A stretch of 64,000 bases of DNA, taken from positions 1 through 64,000 of the IMG/VR virus record IMGVR_UViG_3300030339_000012; one strand, given 5' to 3'. This document shows, in pieces, positions 61,177 to 64,000 of this stretch. The stretch's first letter is position 1, and each line of letters opens with the position of its first letter. The notes under the pieces are model-generated. The model was given only the letters and a program-made list of their open reading frames with translations, was not told the DNA's origin and searched no databases. The translations under genes and the position numbers were made by a program. This stretch comes from a virus.

Positions 61177-61704
61177 ATGAAAGATAGCAAATTAAATAAT
61201 CTACTTAGCATTGATAATTTCTCTGAAAAAGAAGTTTTCAAAAACGCAAAAGCAACTAAAAGAACTGAAGTAGCAAAAGACATTTTAGAAAGAAAAGAAG
61301 AATCTGGTGAAAACGTATCAGAAAAATCAAAAACCAAAGAAGAACATTCATATGGTAAATTAAACAACCTTTGTGATCTTGAAAATTTTACTGAAAAAGA
61401 TTTTTTCAAAAGTTATGGTCCAACTAAACGTACTGATGTAGCAAAAGACATTCTTAAAGAATTCAAAAACATCAAAGCAGATGATGACGAAGATGATGAT
61501 AAATATGAAAAGAAAGGTAAAGTCGTAAAAAAACTTAAAGATGACGATAAGAAAGATAAAGACGATAAGAAAAAACCAATGAGCAAATCTAAAAAAGAAG
61601 ATGAAGATGAAGATGACAAAGATGGAAAAAAAGAATTGTCAGCAGCTCAAAAGAAATTACCTGAAAGTTTACAAAAGGTTATGCTAAAAAGAATGAACAA
61701 ATAA
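61177..61704 (+). CDS. highly charged protein with internal duplication, possible core/scaffold
   Basis: The protein has 175 residues. Two copies of a 33-residue unit are visible: KLNNLLSIDNFSEKEVFK with ATKRTEVAKDIL at about 5-37, and KLNNLCDLENFTEKDFFK with PTKRTDVAKDIL at about 61-93. The rest is mixed acidic/basic low complexity (ADDDEDDDKYEKK, KKEDEDEDDKDGKK) and an ordered end LPESLQKVMLKRMNK. Composition recalls T4 prohead-core proteins such as gp67, but that is a composition argument only. Confidence 0.68.
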   Translation: MKDSKLNNLLSIDNFSEKEVFKNAKATKRTEVAKDILERKEESGENVSEKSKTKEEHSYGKLNNLCDLENFTEKDFFKSYGPTKRTDVAKDILKEFKNIKADDDEDDDKYEKKGKVVKKLKDDDKKDKDDKKKPMSKSKKEDEDEDDKDGKKELSAAQKKLPESLQKVMLKRMNK

Positions 61705-61708
61705 AATT

Positions 61709-62059
61709 ATGAAAAAAACTTATTTTTTTGGATGGACAAATATTAAAAAATTTATTACTGAAATAATAAAAATGTATTCGAATAAAGATTCTTATTTTTC
61801 TAAAAAGAGAGTAGAATCATCTATTGCATTTATAATTGGACAATGGGGTATGATTTATTTTTTACTTCAATCAATAAGCACATTATCAGCGGGAGATTTC
61901 GCAATCTGGGCTGGTGTAGAATTTGCAGTAGCTGGATATATTGTTCATTATATACAGCAAGAAAAAAAGGTTATAAATACTGTTGATACTACTAAAACTG
62001 ATTCTAATGATAATACAACAGCAATCAATACAGTTAAAACTGACTCTACTGAAAAATAA
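61709..62059 (+). CDS. small two-helix membrane protein, 116 aa
   Basis: A basic N-terminus (FSKKRVESS), then membrane segments at about 38-58 (AFIIGQWGMIYFLLQSIST) and 62-82 (GDFAIWAGVEFAVAGYIVHYI), then a Thr/Asp/Lys tail. Topology and size are compatible with a holin or spanin-associated protein, but no lysis enzyme is encoded nearby. It ends at a terminator. Confidence 0.68.
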   Translation: MKKTYFFGWTNIKKFITEIIKMYSNKDSYFSKKRVESSIAFIIGQWGMIYFLLQSISTLSAGDFAIWAGVEFAVAGYIVHYIQQEKKVINTVDTTKTDSNDNTTAINTVKTDSTEK

Positions 62060-62075
62060 TTCACAAAATTAAAAC

Positions 62076-62110
62076 AAAAAAAAGCTTCATTTTTTATGAA
62101 GCTTTTTTTT
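62076..62110. terminator. two-way hairpin terminator
   Basis: Arms 62076-62090 and 62096-62110 (core AAGCTTCAT) with A/T runs and a five-T loop, between convergent 61709-62059 and 62109-62861. Confidence 0.9.
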
Positions 62111-62861
62111 ATTTTGACATTTTTAATTCTTCATCTTTAATTCTATTCTTTGAAACATTAAAATATTTTATATCTAATTCAATTCCTATGAAATTTCTAT
62201 CATATCTTAAACATGCAATTCCAGTTGTTCCACTACCCATGCAATTATCTAATACAGTATCACCTTTTTCAGTGTATGTCTTTATTAACTCACTCAGTAA
62301 ATCTATGGATTTTTCTGTTGGATGCTTTACTATACTTGGATGAGGTTTAGGAAATTTCCAAATTGATTTAGGGTATTTTAAAGTTGTTCCTGCTCTTGAA
62401 TCATCAGTACTTTTAAATTTACCATAATTTTGATTCTTAGGAATTTTATTCATATATGTTTTACCTTTAGAATGTAAAGGAACTCCAGTGTCTATCATTT
62501 GAGGAAAATACTTAGGTAATTTCTTATAAAATACTGCAATCTGCTCATGTGATCTAAGTGGCATACGTTTAGAATTTAAAAATCCTGTTGTCAATTCTTT
62601 GTCCCAAATAATATCATATCTAAACATCTTTCTATTGCTATTAACCAAGTCCACATAGAACAATCCTTGAGCAAACAATACAATTGCACCATTAGACTTT
62701 ATTATTCTCTTATACTGCTCCCATAAAGGTTCAAATGGTATTTTCAAATCTTTTTTATTTTGGGTAACTCCAAAAGGCAAATCGCACAAAATCAAATCAA
62801 CAGATTTATCTGGAATATCTATCATCATCTCTAAGCAATCACCATTTTTTAAATCATACAT
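62109..62861 (-). CDS. DNA methyltransferase, N4-cytosine/N6-adenine class
   Basis: The protein has 250 residues. The catalytic motif is CDLPFG at 26-31 (a DPPY variant, seen in phage and plasmid methylases of this class). The cofactor motif is DNCMGSGTTGIACLRYDRNFIGIE at about 205-228. This order (catalytic motif first) marks the beta class, different from the alpha-class enzyme at 540. No restriction subunit is adjacent, so an orphan protective methylase is likely. Confidence 0.92.
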   Translation of the reverse strand: MYDLKNGDCLEMMIDIPDKSVDLILCDLPFGVTQNKKDLKIPFEPLWEQYKRIIKSNGAIVLFAQGLFYVDLVNSNRKMFRYDIIWDKELTTGFLNSKRMPLRSHEQIAVFYKKLPKYFPQMIDTGVPLHSKGKTYMNKIPKNQNYGKFKSTDDSRAGTTLKYPKSIWKFPKPHPSIVKHPTEKSIDLLSELIKTYTEKGDTVLDNCMGSGTTGIACLRYDRNFIGIELDIKYFNVSKNRIKDEELKMSK

Positions 62862-62865
62862 ATTA

Positions 62866-62906
62866 TTTTGTTATTTTATATTATTTTATTTTATATTATT
62901 TTATAT
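62866..62906. repeat. short AT tandem repeat in the methylase leader
   Basis: Units related to TTATTTTATA repeat three to four times between the methylase start and the upstream gene. No gene is present. It may be a promoter region or simple sequence. Confidence 0.4.
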
Positions 62907-62910
62907 GTTA

Positions 62911-63228
62911 TTATTGGTAAAAAGATTTAATTTTTTTGCAATATCCTTTATATTTTGTTGGAATATCACTATCAAAATCACAAATATTCCATTCCTGTTG
63001 ATTAATCATTGAAGATAATGTTCTTTGGGAATTTTCTCCAAACATTATCTTATGAGAAGGATGAGAATCTACCCAAGCTCCATGTAGCATACTCCAATAA
63101 ACTAATGATTCCCATTTAGTTGAAATTTCCATTGGACAAAATAATTCTACAGTATCACCAGCATATATATTTTTACCAAAATCATCTTTGTATATTAAAT
63201 ATTTCTTCTTATAATTTTGTATTGTCAT
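62911..63228 (-). CDS. hypothetical protein, 105 aa
   Basis: N-terminal strand pattern YLIYKDDFGKNIYAGDTVEL suggests a small barrel. Trp-rich middle (KWESLVYWSMLHGAWVD) and a basic end with CKKI. It overlaps its upstream neighbour by 20 bases. No family recognised. Confidence 0.65.
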   Translation of the reverse strand: MTIQNYKKKYLIYKDDFGKNIYAGDTVELFCPMEISTKWESLVYWSMLHGAWVDSHPSHKIMFGENSQRTLSSMINQQEWNICDFDSDIPTKYKGYCKKIKSFYQ

Positions 63229-63427
63229 TTGATTTAGAAATTATTTCATTTAATTTATCAAGTCTTATTTTTATTTTTTCTTTTCTTATTTGTTCAATCT
63301 TATATTGTTGACTTAATATAGTCCACTCCTTTAACATGCTAGTAACTGAATTTGTCTTTATTTGATCAGGTAATTCATCTCGACTGAATTTAACATCAAA
63401 TTTTGTTTCGTCTATTGTTATTTTCAT
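63209..63427 (-). CDS. small charged hypothetical protein, 72 aa
   Basis: A helical, Lys/Ile-rich protein (KIEQIRKEKIKIRLDKLNEII). It overlaps genes on both sides, 4 bases with the upstream gene and 20 with the downstream one. Function unknown. Confidence 0.65.
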   Translation of the reverse strand: MKITIDETKFDVKFSRDELPDQIKTNSVTSMLKEWTILSQQYKIEQIRKEKIKIRLDKLNEIISKSNDNTKL

Positions 63428-64000
63428 TTTAATTTTTTTAATTTTTTATATCTAATATATGATTTTGTTTCTTGATGTTCATAATAACTCCAAATTTCTT
63501 TCAATTGAGATTCATCTTTAATACGACTTTCATCATCAATCTCTATAACATTAACATAAAATGTTTTTGGTGTGAAAGGAATTTTTATTGTTTGTTTGCT
63601 TGTAATACTTTCATTCTTATTATTAAGTGCTCCGCCAGTATATGATGAATTATTTTCATCAACAAAAACAATTGCATCCAAATAATATGGACTACCATCA
63701 GTTGATACTTTAAAAACAGCACTACAACGATTATTCTGAAATAACATTTCACTATCATCCATAGTCACATCAATCCATTCATCATCAGTACACATGATAG
63801 GTGCAATTGGCTTAAAATTAGCTAATTTTGTAAAATAACTAATAGCATATGACGCTGAAAACCCAGAATGTCCTTGTTTAGAAAAAACTTCTAGTAACTC
63901 TAACACATTTTCTTGTACCCATTTATCTGGATCATTTTCACATTCTTCAACAGGTTTATAACCTATTTTTAGAAATTCTCTTTTAGCGTGTTCTATTAAA
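63424..64000 (-). CDS. hypothetical phage protein, 5' end outside the window
   Basis: The frame stays open to the window edge at 64000. The GTG at 63906 is therefore not a good start, and the readable N-terminal part includes LIEHAKREFLKIGYKPVEE. The segment VLELLEVFSKQGHSGFSASY then FTKLANFKPIAPI, CTDDEW, matches a protein type that I have seen in many unrelated tailed phages, of unknown function. At least 191 residues are visible. Confidence 0.75.
   Translation of the reverse strand, partial: LIEHAKREFLKIGYKPVEECENDPDKWVQENVLELLEVFSKQGHSGFSASYAISYFTKLANFKPIAPIMCTDDEWIDVTMDDSEMLFQNNRCSAVFKVSTDGSPYYLDAIVFVDENNSSYTGGALNNKNESITSKQTIKIPFTPKTFYVNVIEIDDESRIKDESQLKEIWSYYEHQETKSYIRYKKLKKLK

Noticed and set aside
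61089-61619. Ser/Phe-rich minus-strand frames over the charged protein gene
   Set aside because: They mirror Asp/Lys codon runs. The plus-strand frame has a start, an internal duplication and proper neighbours.
1-64000. tRNA genes, integrase, transposase or insertion-sequence ends
   Set aside because: I saw no cloverleaf-like sequence with conserved arms and no recombinase signature. Absence by eye is not proof, and a dedicated RNA search would be needed to exclude a tRNA.

Overview
This window is part of the genome of a large, T4-related tailed phage (myovirus type) that very probably infects a member of the Bacteroidota. The DNA is very AT-rich, almost fully coding, and genes commonly overlap by 4 to 14 bases. 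The T4 kinship rests on a UvsW-type helicase and a UvsY-like mediator only a few hundred bases apart, a T4-type family B DNA polymerase (N-terminal half only), a PIN-PhoH ATPase, thymidylate synthase plus dihydrofolate reductase, and an Alt/ModA-like ADP-ribosyltransferase. The host guess rests on promoters of the form TTG-N19-TATCTTTG (Bacteroidota -33/-7 type) and on A-rich leaders without Shine-Dalgarno sequences. I found no capsid, terminase, portal, tRNA, integrase, CRISPR array or insertion sequence. No gap between genes exceeds 300 bases.

Layout. 1-2223: small genes, a Dam-type methylase and thymidylate synthase. 2253-8499: short genes on both strands, most carrying a shared N-terminal leader and a shared C-terminal tail. 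8582-17327: two very large virion proteins, four tandem tagged paralogs and another probable virion protein. 17376-20088: uvsY-uvsW recombination block. 20120-24431: minus-strand tagged genes, including an exonuclease-associated domain protein and the ADP-ribosyltransferase. 24428-34093: probable tail, fibre and adhesin genes, with a Gly-Ser-Thr collagen-like fibre and a leucine-rich-repeat/PKD adhesin. 34177-43247: NAD synthetase, a two-domain glycosyltransferase with a TibC-like iron-site heptosyltransferase half, an IPT/TIG-repeat protein and three DxD-type glycosyltransferases (one of family GT6). 43289-49932: truncated DNA polymerase, small membrane proteins and a cation diffusion facilitator. 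49963-55717: PhoH, DHFR, a Gln/Ala-rich protein and a DHH phosphoesterase. 55770-64000: another tagged group (with an ankyrin-repeat protein), another glycosyltransferase, probable core/scaffold-like and membrane proteins, a second DNA methylase and a partial gene at the edge.

The most unusual signal is a set of 22 otherwise mostly unrelated small proteins that start with a short leader (MKYLKKFE, MKYIKKFE, MITNFKIFEE, MKNYLQYIKEA and similar) and end in KFNI or KFNL. The leader resembles the T4 capsid-targeting sequence of internal proteins and Alt, and one leader-bearing protein is an ADP-ribosyltransferase, as Alt is. My working inference is that these are packaged and injected proteins with a modular tag at each end. 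The C-terminal tail has no function that I know of.

Regulation appears to use two promoter classes: host-type promoters before probable early genes (nadE, the DHH gene, two small minus-strand genes, the membrane-gene group), and a recurrent TTTAATATATA box before many other genes, which I infer is a phage late-type promoter. Convergent operons are separated by strong two-way hairpin terminators.
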